This document shows, piece after piece, positions 54,847 to 63,704 of a stretch of 64,000 nt of DNA. The stretch's first letter is position 1. Each line of letters opens with the position of its first letter. The position numbers and the translations under genes are program-made. The DNA is taken from NCBI RefSeq assembly GCF_900119365.1, contig NZ_FPJO01000010.1, positions 149,806 to 213,805 on the forward strand, written 5' to 3'. The notes below the pieces were generated by a model, which did not search any database, was not told where the DNA came from, and was given only the letters and a program-made list of their open reading frames with translations. The DNA is from Streptomyces atratus (lineage in GTDB: Bacteria > Actinomycetota > Actinomycetes > Streptomycetales > Streptomycetaceae).

Positions 54847-56889
54847 TCAGCTCCTGCGGTTGCCGCCGACCAGGGCCTTGCCGGTCGGGATGCGGATCTC
54901 GTAGCCGCCGTCGAGGGCGGCAGTGGCTCCTGCGGGCAGGTCCAGTCGCCAGACACGGGTGCCCGGCGCATGCCGATCGGGCCCGGCGCCCTCCTCCGGC
55001 GTCGTCCAGTCGGCCCGTTCCTCGATCCGGACGTCCGGATCGGAGGTGACCGGCACCCGCTCCAGGACCTCCATGGCGACGGGCCTCGCGAGCCCATTGG
55101 CCAGCTCCACGTGGACGCGGTGGTCGAGCACGGTGGTGTTGTTGCGCAGGCCCGAGGTCGACTCGTGCAGGTTCGTACGGCGGGTGACCCGGATGCCCTC
55201 GGCCGGCCCGAGCCCCATCCGGCGCACACCGCCGGGGGCGAGCGTGGGCAGTGCGGCGGTCAGCAGGTAGTCGTCGTCGACGGTGACCTCCACCGGGCCG
55301 GCCAGCAGCGCCTGGCCGGTGGCGTTGGAGAGCACCAGCGTCGCGTAGACGGTCTGCTCCACGGACGGCACACAGAGGTACTCGGTACGCAGTCCGACCG
55401 GGATCTCGCCGACGGTGACGGTGTGCCAGGTGCCGTCCGACGGAATGTCGGCGCGGGCGGTGGCATCGAAGCGGTGGTCGAAGGAACCCGCCGACTCGCG
55501 GGGACGCACAGCATGTCCGGGCAACGGCAGCGCGGCCACCGCCTCGGCGCGGCGGCGGTACTCGGTCGCCACCGGGTCGAAGGCGGAGCCGGGAAACAGC
55601 CGGCCCCTGCGACCGCCCTGCTCGTCGGGGCCGCACAGGACGAGGGCGGCATAGTCGAGCTCGGCGCCGCTCGGCTGCGGCGGACCGGTCACCGGTGCCG
55701 GGGGAGGAGGCGGCGCGGCCCGGCCGGGAGCCGCGGGCGCCATGGGAGCGGGGGCACCCGCGAAGGGCATCCCGCCGCCGAAGGCCCCAGGGGGAGCCCC
55801 GTATCCGCCGCTGGGCACCGGCTCGGCGGCCGGCGCGGCGCCGTAGCCCCGCGGTGCCGACGGCGGGGGAGGCGGCGGTGGCGGAAGGGGACCGGACGCG
55901 GAGCCGGCTCCGACGGCGATGGGCACGGAGGCCGGGGCAGGGCCTGCCGCGTCGTACCCGGAGAACAGGCCGACGAGCCCGGCCGGGGGCTCGCGCCAGC
56001 CGGAAGGCGCGGGGGCGGGCTGACTGCGTCCGATCCGGATCGAGCGGAGCCTCGGCAGGTCGGTGCGGCGCCGGAGATCCGCGGTGGCCAGGGAGATGCG
56101 CACGCCGGTCCAGTCCTCGCCGGTCCGCTGGGCGACCGAGGCGCGCAGCACCAGACGGCCGCTGTCGTCGCCCTGACGGTGGGTGAGGCGGTAGGCCGGC
56201 ACCCAGACGGCGCCCGGCACCCCGTATTCCAGCTCCAGCTCCAGCTCCAGCTCTGCATCACCGGCGCCGTCCAGGGACAGGACCGCGCGGACCGTGGCCT
56301 CCACGTGCGCCGACGGGGCGTCGGTGGAGGCCCGGTCGAGCCGGTCGGCGGCGACGGTGAGCTCGTGCTCGGCGTTGCGCAGCGCCTCCTCCAGCTCGAT
56401 GAGGCGCTTGTGCAGTCCCGCCAGCCGTTCCTCGACGAAGTCGGCGAGTTCCAGCCATGCGTCGACGGGGGTGCGGCGGTGCGGGTCGTCGCGCCTGCGG
56501 GCGGGCGGGACGGGGTGGAGAGCCCTGATCTCCTCGATCAGGCTCAGCTGCCGGTCCCGGCGTCCCTCCGCCGCCGCGCACTCGTCGCGCAGCCGCTCGA
56601 ACTCGTGGCGCAACCCGTCGGGCGTGCCCGCGCCGAGTGGCTCGGCCTCGACCTCCACCCGGACCTCGCCGACGCGCACGCCGGGGGCGCCCAGGACACG
56701 GGCCCGCAGCGAGTCCGGGTCCAGCGAACGGGGCAGTCCCGTCACCCGCACCCGGCCGTCGGGCGACACCCTGCCCCGGGCCAGGCGCCGGCAGAGCGCG
56801 CCCTGCGCGTACACCACGACCGAATCGAGGGTCGATCCCCACCTCTGTACCGGCTCAGCCGTCATGTGCTCCGCCCCCGTCGTGTCCAT
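54847..56889 (-). CDS. DUF4139 family protein with proline-rich insert (paralogue of its neighbour)
   Basis: 680 residues with the same order as its downstream neighbour: DUF4140-like N-terminus (STLDSVVVYAQGALCRRLA), a coiled-coil-prone middle, and the DUF4139 core (WVPAYRLTHRQGDDSGRLVLRASVAQRTGEDW). The core is interrupted at about 310-430 by a long Gly/Pro/Ala-rich stretch that includes nine consecutive prolines. ATG 56889 or 56865 may be the start. Residues ELELELELE come from a hexanucleotide tandem repeat. The function is unknown; the tandem pair suggests a hetero-oligomer. Confidence 0.85.
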   Translation of the reverse strand: MDTTGAEHMTAEPVQRWGSTLDSVVVYAQGALCRRLARGRVSPDGRVRVTGLPRSLDPDSLRARVLGAPGVRVGEVRVEVEAEPLGAGTPDGLRHEFERLRDECAAAEGRRDRQLSLIEEIRALHPVPPARRRDDPHRRTPVDAWLELADFVEERLAGLHKRLIELEEALRNAEHELTVAADRLDRASTDAPSAHVEATVRAVLSLDGAGDAELELELELEYGVPGAVWVPAYRLTHRQGDDSGRLVLRASVAQRTGEDWTGVRISLATADLRRRTDLPRLRSIRIGRSQPAPAPSGWREPPAGLVGLFSGYDAAGPAPASVPIAVGAGSASGPLPPPPPPPPSAPRGYGAAPAAEPVPSGGYGAPPGAFGGGMPFAGAPAPMAPAAPGRAAPPPPPAPVTGPPQPSGAELDYAALVLCGPDEQGGRRGRLFPGSAFDPVATEYRRRAEAVAALPLPGHAVRPRESAGSFDHRFDATARADIPSDGTWHTVTVGEIPVGLRTEYLCVPSVEQTVYATLVLSNATGQALLAGPVEVTVDDDYLLTAALPTLAPGGVRRMGLGPAEGIRVTRRTNLHESTSGLRNNTTVLDHRVHVELANGLARPVAMEVLERVPVTSDPDVRIEERADWTTPEEGAGPDRHAPGTRVWRLDLPAGATAALDGGYEIRIPTGKALVGGNRRS
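56229..56252. repeat. Hexanucleotide tandem repeat (CCAGCT)x4
   Basis: Four in-frame copies of CCAGCT in the plus strand encode alternating Leu-Glu on the minus strand. A copy-number change would add or remove Leu-Glu pairs without shifting frame. Confidence 0.75.
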
Positions 56890-57038
56890 GCTGAGCGAAG
56901 CTTACGCCCGGGGCGGTCTGCGCCTCCGCCTCGCGTCAGGAGGTCCGGGAGGATGGCGTCCGGGCCCGCACGGCCGGTGGCAACGCGGTGCTGCGGTACG
57001 GGGGTTGTCGCGCCCGACGGTGTGGTTGGGTACGTCGC

Positions 57039-57497
57039 ATGGGTCTCAGGCTCCTGCTGTGCCCGATGCTCGACGACCGCGGCAGCACCTTCTCCAGCCA
57101 CCAGATGACGGGCCTGGGCGTATGGGACCTCACCTCCAACACCACCGCCTGGCAGGCACTGCTGGGTGACCGCCACGGCGCCGCGGACCTGCCGCCCTAC
57201 GCGGCTCCGGCCCGCGCCACGGACCTTTCCGGACTGCCCCCGGCCTATGTCGAGGTCGGGTCGGCCGAGATGTTCCGGGACGAGGACGTGGCCTATGCCG
57301 ACGCCATCTGGCAGGCGGGCGGCCAGGCCGAACTGCATGTATGGCCCGGCGCCTGCCACGGCTTCGACGGCCTGGCACCCCGGGCGGCCCTCAGCCGGGA
57401 CGCACGCGAGGCCCGTACCCGCTGGCGCCGGCGCCTCCTCGCGCAGTCCGGCACGGGCAACCGTCCCGGAGCCGGGGCCGATGGACGGCACACGTAG
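57039..57497 (+). pseudogene. Truncated alpha/beta hydrolase (hydrolase_3 family), N-terminal half missing
   Basis: 152 residues match only the C-terminal half of HSL-type esterases: LLLCPMLDDR, then YAAPARATDLSGLPPAYVEVGSAE, with the catalytic acid in EMFRDEDVAYA and the catalytic His in CHGFDG. The oxyanion HGGG and the nucleophile GDSAGG of the family are absent, and no matching sequence was seen in the 149 bases upstream. The remaining frame is intact. It cannot work as a conventional esterase, so it is called a relic. Confidence 0.8.
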
Positions 57498-57559
57498 CGG
57501 GCCCGCTCCCGCCACGGCGCGACGATGCCCGATTCGTCCGCCGCCCCTACGGTGGAGGG

Positions 57560-58798
57560 ATGGCGGTGATCAACGGTTGGAGGCCCGGAGCGCTGGCCCG
57601 GATCCGCGCGGCGGACGGGACGGGCGCTGCCGTGCTGTTCGTGCTGTCGGTCGTGGCCGCCTCGATCGAACCGCACAAGCACCAGTTCCTGCTGCGCTGG
57701 CCCGCGGTGCTGGTGGCCGCCGTCGGCTGCGGTGCGCTCGTGCGGCGGCGCCACCACCCGTTCGGCGTACTGGCCGTCACCGTCGCCTGCGGAGTGACCT
57801 TCCAACTGATCGGGGTCCGGGACAGCCCGCTGGTGGTGAGCCCGGTCCTGGTGGCCGTCTACAACGTGGCCGTGCGGACCGACCGGCGTACCGCCTGGAC
57901 CTCGGCAGTTGCCTCGGCCTCCGTCCTGGCGAGCACCGCCGCCATATTCACCCCGCAGACCTGGCTGGAACCGGACACGGTCGCGATGGTGGCCTGGACG
58001 GCGTTGCCGGCCGCGATCGGGGACGGGGTGCGCTCACGCCGCGCCTATGTGGTGGCCGTGGAGGAACGGGCGGAGCACGCGGAGCACACCCGCGAGCAGG
58101 AGGCACGCCAGCGGGTGGCGGCCGAACGCGTCCGGATCGCACGCGAACTGCACGACATCGTCGCGCACCACATCGCCCTGATCAACGCGCAGGCGGGCGT
58201 CGCCGTCCATCTGGTGGACCAGCGGCCGGAACAGATCCTCACCGCGCTGGAGGACATCCGGGACACCAGCCGCTCCGCGCTGGACGAGCTGCGGGTCACC
58301 GTGGGCCTGCTCCGGCAGTCCGACGACCCGGTGGCGCCCCGCGACCCGATGCCGGGCCTGGCACAGGTGCCGGACCTGCTGGCATCGTTCGAACGCGCCG
58401 GGCTGGCCGTGAGCCACACCCGGTGCGGCGACACCGAACCGCTGGATCCGGCGGTCGATCTGGCCGCGTACCGCATCGTGCAGGAGTCACTGACCAATGT
58501 GCGCAAGCACGCCGGCGCCGATCACGCCCGGCTGTGCCTGCACTACCACCGGGAGCGGCTTACGATCACCGTCGAGGACGACGGGTCCGCCGGACCGCAC
58601 CGTCCTCGCCCCGGGGCCGGTCACGGGCTGATCGGCATGCGTGAGCGGGCTGCCACGATCGGGGGCAGGCTGCACGCGGGACCACGCCCCGAGGGCGGAT
58701 TCACCGTGACGGCCGAACTTCCGCTGCGCACCGGCCGCCCTGGCCCGGCACGGGATCGGAGAGACGGGCATGACGATTCGTGTACTGCTTGCAGATGA
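57560..58798 (+). CDS. NarL-type sensor histidine kinase
   Basis: A 412-residue membrane histidine kinase. About five hydrophobic segments occupy residues 20-150, then comes a HisKA_3 dimerisation domain with phospho-acceptor His198 in ARELHDIVAHH, and an HATPase domain (LTNVRKHAGA N-box, HGLIGMRERA G-box). ATG 57560 is chosen for GGTGGAGGG just before it. Its end overlaps the response-regulator gene by 29 nt, marking a cotranscribed two-component system. The signal is unknown. Confidence 0.92.
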   Translation: MAVINGWRPGALARIRAADGTGAAVLFVLSVVAASIEPHKHQFLLRWPAVLVAAVGCGALVRRRHHPFGVLAVTVACGVTFQLIGVRDSPLVVSPVLVAVYNVAVRTDRRTAWTSAVASASVLASTAAIFTPQTWLEPDTVAMVAWTALPAAIGDGVRSRRAYVVAVEERAEHAEHTREQEARQRVAAERVRIARELHDIVAHHIALINAQAGVAVHLVDQRPEQILTALEDIRDTSRSALDELRVTVGLLRQSDDPVAPRDPMPGLAQVPDLLASFERAGLAVSHTRCGDTEPLDPAVDLAAYRIVQESLTNVRKHAGADHARLCLHYHRERLTITVEDDGSAGPHRPRPGAGHGLIGMRERAATIGGRLHAGPRPEGGFTVTAELPLRTGRPGPARDRRDGHDDSCTACR

Positions 58799-59465
58799 CC
58801 AGGCCCTGCTGCGGGGCACCTTCAGAATGCTGTTCGACGCCACGGACGACATGGAGACCGTGGCCGAGGCCTCCAACGGTCGCGAGGCGGTCGAGCTGGC
58901 CGGCACACAGCACCCGGACATCGTCCTGATGGACATCCGCATGCCGGAGATGGACGGCCTGGAGGCGACCCGGCTCATCAGCGAGTCCGAGGACCTCGCG
59001 GGCGTGAAGGTGCTCATCCTGACCACCTTCGAGGACGACGAGCACGTCGCCGAGGCGCTGCGTGCGGGGGCCAGCGGCTTCCTCGGCAAGGGTGCGCGGC
59101 CCGAGGAGCTCCTCGACGCCGTCCGCACGGTCGCGGGCGGCGAGGCGCTGCTGTCCCCGACGGCGACGCGAGCGCTGATCACGAGGTTCCTGGCCCAGCC
59201 GAACCCGTGCCCGGTGGCCGTGCACGAGCGGCTGGAGTGCCTGACGCCGCGGGAGCGCGACGTCACGATCCTCGCCGCGTTGGGCCTGTCCAACGAGGAG
59301 ATCGCCGATCGCCTGTTCGTCAGCCCGCTCACCGCGAAGACCCACGTCAACCGGGCGATGACCAAGCTGGCGGCCCGGGACCGCGCCCAGCTCGTGGTCG
59401 TCGCCTATCAGTGCGGACTGGTCACCGCGACGGGCGAGCCGAGCACCCCCGAGGTGCCCGCGTGA
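58770..59465 (+). CDS. NarL/LuxR-family response regulator
   Basis: A 231-residue regulator. The receiver domain has Asp9-Asp10, phospho-acceptor Asp55 in IVLMDIRMPEMDG and the switch Thr in ILTTFEDDE; the conserved Lys is in GFLGKGA. The LuxR-type HTH is LTPRERDVTILAALGLSNEEIADRLFVS followed by TAKTHVNRAMTKL. It is the partner of the overlapping kinase gene. No target site is evident in the window. Confidence 0.94.
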   Translation: MTIRVLLADDQALLRGTFRMLFDATDDMETVAEASNGREAVELAGTQHPDIVLMDIRMPEMDGLEATRLISESEDLAGVKVLILTTFEDDEHVAEALRAGASGFLGKGARPEELLDAVRTVAGGEALLSPTATRALITRFLAQPNPCPVAVHERLECLTPRERDVTILAALGLSNEEIADRLFVSPLTAKTHVNRAMTKLAARDRAQLVVVAYQCGLVTATGEPSTPEVPA

Positions 59466-59611
59466 CGGTCGGCGCGGGGGTCCGGAGCCGGTCCCGGCAG
59501 TAGTCCGGCGGACCGGATACCGCATCCGTGGTAGTCGGGAATCACTGTGCGGGGACGATGTGCCGGGGGGTGTCGCGGGGCGATGGTGGGACCATGAACG
59601 GAGGTTTCGCC

Positions 59612-59836
59612 ATGACCGAAGCCCACTGCCCGACCCAGCCGTCCGGCGAGAAGACTGTTCCCGCACACCTGATCCTGCTGCGCGACGCCCTTGCCCACGG
59701 GCAGGGCCGCAACACCCGGGCCTGCGTGGCCGGCCGCAGCCACACGTCCCCCCGTCGCGGGTCGGACCGGACCGCCCCGACTACGCAGATCACCCTGGCC
59801 CAGTGGGTCAGCAGGACCACCTCGTGCATCAGGTGA
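59612..59836 (+). CDS. Small hypothetical protein (74 aa)
   Basis: A 74-residue ORF with a good GGAGG 6 nt before ATG 59612 and a strong hairpin 44 bases after its stop. It starts MTEAHCPTQPSGEK and is basic and Ser/Thr-rich toward the C-terminus. I recognise no family. The RBS plus terminator context favours a real gene, but codon use is not conclusive. Confidence 0.4.
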   Translation: MTEAHCPTQPSGEKTVPAHLILLRDALAHGQGRNTRACVAGRSHTSPRRGSDRTAPTTQITLAQWVSRTTSCIR

Positions 59837-59879
59837 GCCGCGCAACGGGTCGGCGGACCCGGCGGGGCTCTCCACAGGA

Positions 59880-59922
59880 CCGGCACGGCCCGCCCATACA
59901 GGTCATGGGCGGGCCGTGCCGG
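59880..59922. terminator. Strong hairpin terminator, 18-bp perfect stem
   Basis: CCGGCACGGCCCGCCCAT pairs perfectly with its reverse complement across a 7-base loop. It stands between the plus-strand small ORF and the minus-strand peptidase relic, whose stop is 3 bases away, so it can serve both directions. There is no U-run. Confidence 0.8.
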
Positions 59923-59924
59923 GC

Positions 59925-60351
59925 TCAGCCGGCGGTGAGGACGCGCCGGTCGCGCGAGCCGATGTCGGCGGGCGTGCCGTCGAGGACCCGGGCGGTGCGC
60001 GTCGCCGGTTCGAGAGCGACCGCCGCGAGGCTCGCCCGGCGCCGACCGAGCGGCTTGTCGGGATCGGGCAGGCAGGCCACCGGAGGCTCGCCGTCCCCTG
60101 GCCCACGAGCTCGTCGGGCGTGGCCGGCGGCTGTGCCTTCGCGAGACGCGCGCACGAAGTCGTAGCGCTCGCCCGAGTCGGGCTGGTAGAGCCAGCTCTT
60201 CTCGTCGGCCGCAGGGACCGGCGTCAGGAAGTGGTTGGTGCGCACCGGCGTGTCGTGTTTGGGCTGCATCGAGAACACTGTTGACGCCGATCTTGCCGAG
60301 GATGCCGTCCTCGGTGATGCCGACGAAGTCGTGCCGGCCGCGAGCCAGCAA
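59925..60351 (-). pseudogene. Peptidase C45/acyltransferase-like relic, frameshifted
   Basis: Two frames join into one recognisable protein: FVGITEDGILGKIGVNS in one frame, then PVRTNHFLTP, PDKPLGRRRASLAAVALEP and ARVLDGTPADIGSRDRRVLT in another, with the switch near 60270. This order is that of the C-terminal half of carcinine hydrolase/isopenicillin-N acyltransferase-type Ntn hydrolases. The N-terminus with the catalytic Cys is gone, and an internal region between GVNS and TNHF is deleted. It is non-functional debris. Confidence 0.65.
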
Positions 60352-60357
60352 TCTGCC

Positions 60358-60537
60358 CTACGCACGTAGGGCGCGCGGAGCACGGCCGACCACCTCGAAC
60401 GCGTCCTTCCAGCTGATCGGGACGTAGTGGTCCGACTCGGGGTCGTAGACCATCGGCTCGGTCAGCCGGCCCTGGTTCTCCAGGTCGTAGTCGCTCCACC
60501 CGGACAGCTCCGTCACCGAGTGGAAACGATCCTTTCG
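60358..60537 (-). pseudogene. FdhF/YdeP-type molybdopterin oxidoreductase fragment
   Basis: 59 codons read FHSVTELSGWSDYDLENQG, then RLTEPMVYDPESDHYVPISW, then KDAFEVVGR before a TAG. This is the conserved N-terminal block just after the Fe-S site of FdhF-like molybdopterin oxidoreductases. The rest of the roughly 700-residue enzyme is missing, and the fragment abuts the peptidase relic directly. No start codon or RBS is present. Together with its neighbour it marks a deletion scar. Confidence 0.75.
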
Positions 60538-60652
60538 GGCAGGCTAGCCGCGCCTGCTCCGGGCTGCACCCCGGTGCGGGCGCGGATAGCGTGGACGTAC
60601 CCGTCCCGGCCGGGCACGGTGATTCACTGAGCCATCGAGGTGGTCACCCTTG

Positions 60653-61294
60653 ATGTCCAGGAAGCACTGGCCGACGCTCTCCGCGGTGCCCCGGCTCGTC
60701 GCTGCGGTGGTCGCCGGCGCGGTGATCGGCGTGGTCACCGCCGTGCCGGCCAACGGGCCGCTGGGCGTCCTCGCCGGAATCGCCGCGGCCGAGACGCTCT
60801 TCGTGGCGACGGGGTGGATCGTGCTGTGGCCCATGGACGCGGCCACCACCCATCTCAACGTCCGGCGCGAGGAGTTCCGGCCCGTCGTCGAGGAGCTCGC
60901 CGTCGTCGCGGCCTCCCTGTGCGGACTGGTCGGCATCGTGGTGCTGCTCCTGGTCGGCCATTCGGACCTGAGTCACGCGGCGGCCGCGACGGCGCTGTGC
61001 GGTGTGTTCATGGCCTGGGCGTCGCTCCACCTGATGTACGCCACCCGTTACGCGTACCTCTACTACGTGCCGTCCGAGGGCGGGATCGACTTCAACTCCC
61101 ACGACCCGCCGAAGTACATCGACTTCCTCTACTTCAGCTACAACCTCGGGATGACCTACCAGGTCTCCGACACCGGCGTCTCCAGCTCCGCCATCCGCGC
61201 GGTCGTCCTGCGGCACTGCCTGCTGTCCTACGTGTTCGGCGTCGGCATCCTGGCCACCACGATCAATCTCGTCGCCGGGATCGTCACGAGCTGA
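60653..61294 (+). CDS. DUF1345 membrane protein
   Basis: 213 residues with about five hydrophobic segments. The DUF1345 hallmarks are the YYVPSEGGIDFN and YIDFLYFSYNLGMTYQVSDTGVSS blocks followed by RHCLLSYVFGVGILATTINLVAG. ATG 60653 is chosen, with GAGGTGG about 9 nt upstream; a TTG precedes it directly. It is an inner-membrane protein of unknown function. It is convergent with the helicase gene. Confidence 0.9.
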   Translation: MSRKHWPTLSAVPRLVAAVVAGAVIGVVTAVPANGPLGVLAGIAAAETLFVATGWIVLWPMDAATTHLNVRREEFRPVVEELAVVAASLCGLVGIVVLLLVGHSDLSHAAAATALCGVFMAWASLHLMYATRYAYLYYVPSEGGIDFNSHDPPKYIDFLYFSYNLGMTYQVSDTGVSSSAIRAVVLRHCLLSYVFGVGILATTINLVAGIVTS

Positions 61295-61297
61295 TGC

Positions 61298-61334
61298 CGC
61301 GGCACCCACGGCCGGGGCCGCCGGGGGTGCCGCG
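61298..61334. terminator. Hairpin between convergent DUF1345 and helicase genes
   Basis: CGCGGCACCC and GGGTGCCGCG form a 10-bp perfect stem around a GC-rich 17-base loop. It lies 4 bases after the DUF1345 stop and 12 bases beyond the helicase stop, so it is probably a bidirectional terminator. Confidence 0.65.
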
Positions 61335-61345
61335 CCCTGACATCG

Positions 61346-63580
61346 TCAGCGCAGCGCCTCGGGCAGCTCCTCCCGGTGGACGATGCCCAGGCGTTGCGTG
61401 GCACGGGTCAGCGCCACGTACAGGTCGCCGGCCCCGAACCCGGCGGGCTCCACGACCAGCACATGGTCGAATTCGAGCCCCTTGGCCTGCCGCGGGCCGA
61501 GCAGTACCACCGGCCGGGTCAGATCCGGCTCGGCACCGGCCGTGATCCCGTCCAGCGGTGCCGCGATCTCCTCGTGGAGCGCCTGCGGCGCGATCACCGC
61601 GAGGCGGCCCTCCTCGGGCGTCAGCTCCGCGACCGCCTGCGCCACGGCACCCGCCAGATCCTTCCCGGCCTGCCGCGTCCACGGCACCTCGCCGGTGGAC
61701 CGCACCGAGCGGGGTGGCTCGAAGGAAGGGTCCTCGGCCCGTACGACCCCGGCGGCCAGCTCCATGATCTCGGCGGGCGTGCGGTAGTTGACCTTGAGTT
61801 GGACGTGTTCGAAGCGGTCATCGACGTACGGCTGAAGGATCTTCTCCCACGAGCCGACACCGGCCTCCTCGGAGGTCTGTGCCGGGTCGCCGACGAGGGT
61901 CATCGAGCGCGTCGGCGAGCGGCGCATCAGCAGCCGCCACGCCATCGGCGACAGCTCCTGCGCCTCGTCGACGACGATGTGCCCGAACGCCCAGGACCGG
62001 TCCGCGGCGGCGCGCTCGGCCGCGGTGCGGTGATCGGCCTCCTCCTGCCGCTCCGCCATCCGTTCGGCATCGACGATGTCGTGGGCGGCCAGGACCTCGG
62101 ACTCCTCGTCCTCGAACTCGTACGTCTCCGAGCCCCTCGAAAGCTCCAGCACGCCCTGCGCGTACGCGATCCGCTCCTGGCGCTCGGCCTCGGCCGCCGC
62201 CCGTTCGGCGCTGTCGTCGACCCCGAGGAGTTCCGCCGCCTCGTCGAGCAGCGGAACGTCCGCGGGGGTCCACGCCCCCTCGCCGGGCGCGCGCCGGATG
62301 GCTTCGGCGTCCTCGTCCGGTACGTGCACGGGGTCGGCCAGATAGCCGGTGAGGAACCCCTCCGGGGTGAGGGCCGGCCACAGCTCCTCGATGGCGGAGT
62401 GCACCTCCTCGGCGGCCGCGACGCTCTTGCCGAGCTGGGCGATGTCGTCGGGGCCGAGGAGGTTGGGACCGCCGTACGGGTCGGCGCCGATCCGTACGGC
62501 GAGCTGCGAGGTGAGGGCGTCGATGATCCGGAAGGCGAAGTACGGGCGGGCGAGATTGTGCGGCAGGCGGGTGTCGCGGGCCGCCTGCCGGGCCTCGTGG
62601 GCGATCTCCCGGTCGAGTACGAGTTCCCCGTCGTCGTGCGGGACGACCATCGGTGCGCCGGATTCGGGCAGCCGCTGTCGGTCGCGGACGGCGAGGGCGA
62701 GCGCCTCCGCCATCCGCTCACCACCCTTGACGGCGGCGGCGCGGGGCGTGTCGGCGCCGTCGGCGTGGACCCCGGGGAAGAGTTCGGCCTGCGTGGCGAG
62801 CAGGGCGCCGGTCTCGCCGAGCGCGGGCAGCACCTCGCCGATGTAGTGCAGGAAGGCGGGGTTGGGGCCCACGATCAGGACGGCGCGCCTGGCGAGCAGC
62901 TCACGGTGCTCGTACAGCAGGAAGGCCGCCCGGTGCAGCGCCACCGCTGTCTTGCCGGTACCGGGGCCGCCCTCGACGACGAGGATCCCGCGGTGCGGGG
63001 CACGGATGATGCGGTCCTGCTCCGCCTGGACGGTCCGCACGATGTCGCCCATGCGGCCGGTGCGGGCGGAGTTGAGGGCCGCGAGCAGCACGGCGTCGCC
63101 GCTCGGGTCCTCGAAGCCGGTGCGCTCCCGGTCCCGGAGGTCGAGGATCTCGTCGTGCAGCTCGGTGACGGCGCGGCCCTCGGTGGTGATGTGTCTGCGC
63201 CGGCGCAGCCCCATGGGCGTGTGACCGGTGGCGAGGTAGAAGGGGCGGGCGACCGGTGCACGCCAGTCGATCAGGAGAGGCGTGTGCGCGGTGTCGTCCT
63301 CACGGATTCCGATACGCCCGATGTGGTGGGCGGTGCCGTCGGAGAGATCGATGCGGCCGAAACACAGCGAGCCGTCCACCGCGTTCAGGGCGGCCAGCAG
63401 ACCTGAGCGTTCGGCGACGAGCACATCGCGTTCGAGACGGGCCTGCAGGCCGGTCCCGACCGGTGTCAGCGCGTCCTCGACGCCTCGCGCGGCGACTCCG
63501 CGCAGGGCGTCGACACGGTCGTAGAGCCCGTCGATGAATTCTTGCTCCTTCTGCAATTCGGCGCTTTCCCGATTTGACAA
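61346..63580 (-). CDS. HelD/HelR-like UvrD-type ATPase (RNA polymerase-recycling factor)
   Basis: A 744-residue superfamily 1 helicase-like protein. An N-terminal coiled-coil-prone arm (SAELQKEQEFIDGLYDRVDALR) precedes Walker A VEGGPGTGKTAVALHRAAFLLYEHR. Motif II is IVVDEAQELSPMAWRLLMRR, motif III TLVGDPAQTS, then VNYRTPAEIM, and the late motif VALTRATQRLGI. This is the layout of actinobacterial HelD/HelR, which pulls stalled or rifamycin-bound RNA polymerase off DNA. TTG 63580 is chosen because AGGGAG lies 5 nt upstream; no earlier start has an RBS. Confidence 0.9.
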   Translation of the reverse strand: MSNRESAELQKEQEFIDGLYDRVDALRGVAARGVEDALTPVGTGLQARLERDVLVAERSGLLAALNAVDGSLCFGRIDLSDGTAHHIGRIGIREDDTAHTPLLIDWRAPVARPFYLATGHTPMGLRRRRHITTEGRAVTELHDEILDLRDRERTGFEDPSGDAVLLAALNSARTGRMGDIVRTVQAEQDRIIRAPHRGILVVEGGPGTGKTAVALHRAAFLLYEHRELLARRAVLIVGPNPAFLHYIGEVLPALGETGALLATQAELFPGVHADGADTPRAAAVKGGERMAEALALAVRDRQRLPESGAPMVVPHDDGELVLDREIAHEARQAARDTRLPHNLARPYFAFRIIDALTSQLAVRIGADPYGGPNLLGPDDIAQLGKSVAAAEEVHSAIEELWPALTPEGFLTGYLADPVHVPDEDAEAIRRAPGEGAWTPADVPLLDEAAELLGVDDSAERAAAEAERQERIAYAQGVLELSRGSETYEFEDEESEVLAAHDIVDAERMAERQEEADHRTAAERAAADRSWAFGHIVVDEAQELSPMAWRLLMRRSPTRSMTLVGDPAQTSEEAGVGSWEKILQPYVDDRFEHVQLKVNYRTPAEIMELAAGVVRAEDPSFEPPRSVRSTGEVPWTRQAGKDLAGAVAQAVAELTPEEGRLAVIAPQALHEEIAAPLDGITAGAEPDLTRPVVLLGPRQAKGLEFDHVLVVEPAGFGAGDLYVALTRATQRLGIVHREELPEALR

Positions 63581-63613
63581 AATGGCTCCCTGCCGGATAC
63601 GGTGTTTCTTAGT

Positions 63614-63685
63614 GGCCCTGTGTAGGGCCTTTTCTGTGGGCACACAGAAACACTCAATATACCCGGGAAAATCCCCGGCCCACAA
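63614..63685 (-). promoter_or_regulatory. Structured leader and candidate promoter of the helicase gene
   Basis: Upstream of the TTG are two hairpins: GGCCCT/AGGGCC with a 4-base loop (63614-63629) and TTTCTGTG/CACAGAAA with a 4-base loop (63631-63650). On the minus strand, TATATT (63661-63656) and TTGTGG (63685-63680) are spaced 18 bases, a possible sigma-A-type promoter that would place both hairpins in the leader RNA. A further TTTTCTGTG at 63700-63708 could pair alternatively. No rifamycin-associated element was recognised. Confidence 0.4.
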
Positions 63686-63704
63686 TTGCGGGCCGGGGAT
63701 TTTC
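63667..63704. terminator. Strong hairpin terminator, 15-bp perfect stem
   Basis: GAAAATCCCCGGCCC and its exact reverse complement flank an 8-base loop. It lies 31 bases after the stop of the minus-strand peptidoglycan-binding protein and, read on that strand, ends in a run of T within the stem end (GGATTTTC). It should terminate that gene before the helicase. The candidate helicase promoter overlaps its stem. Confidence 0.8.

Noticed and set aside
56200..56260. CRISPR-like short repeat array
   Set aside because: The hexamer repeat has no spacers and encodes Leu-Glu; no direct repeats with unique spacers were seen anywhere.
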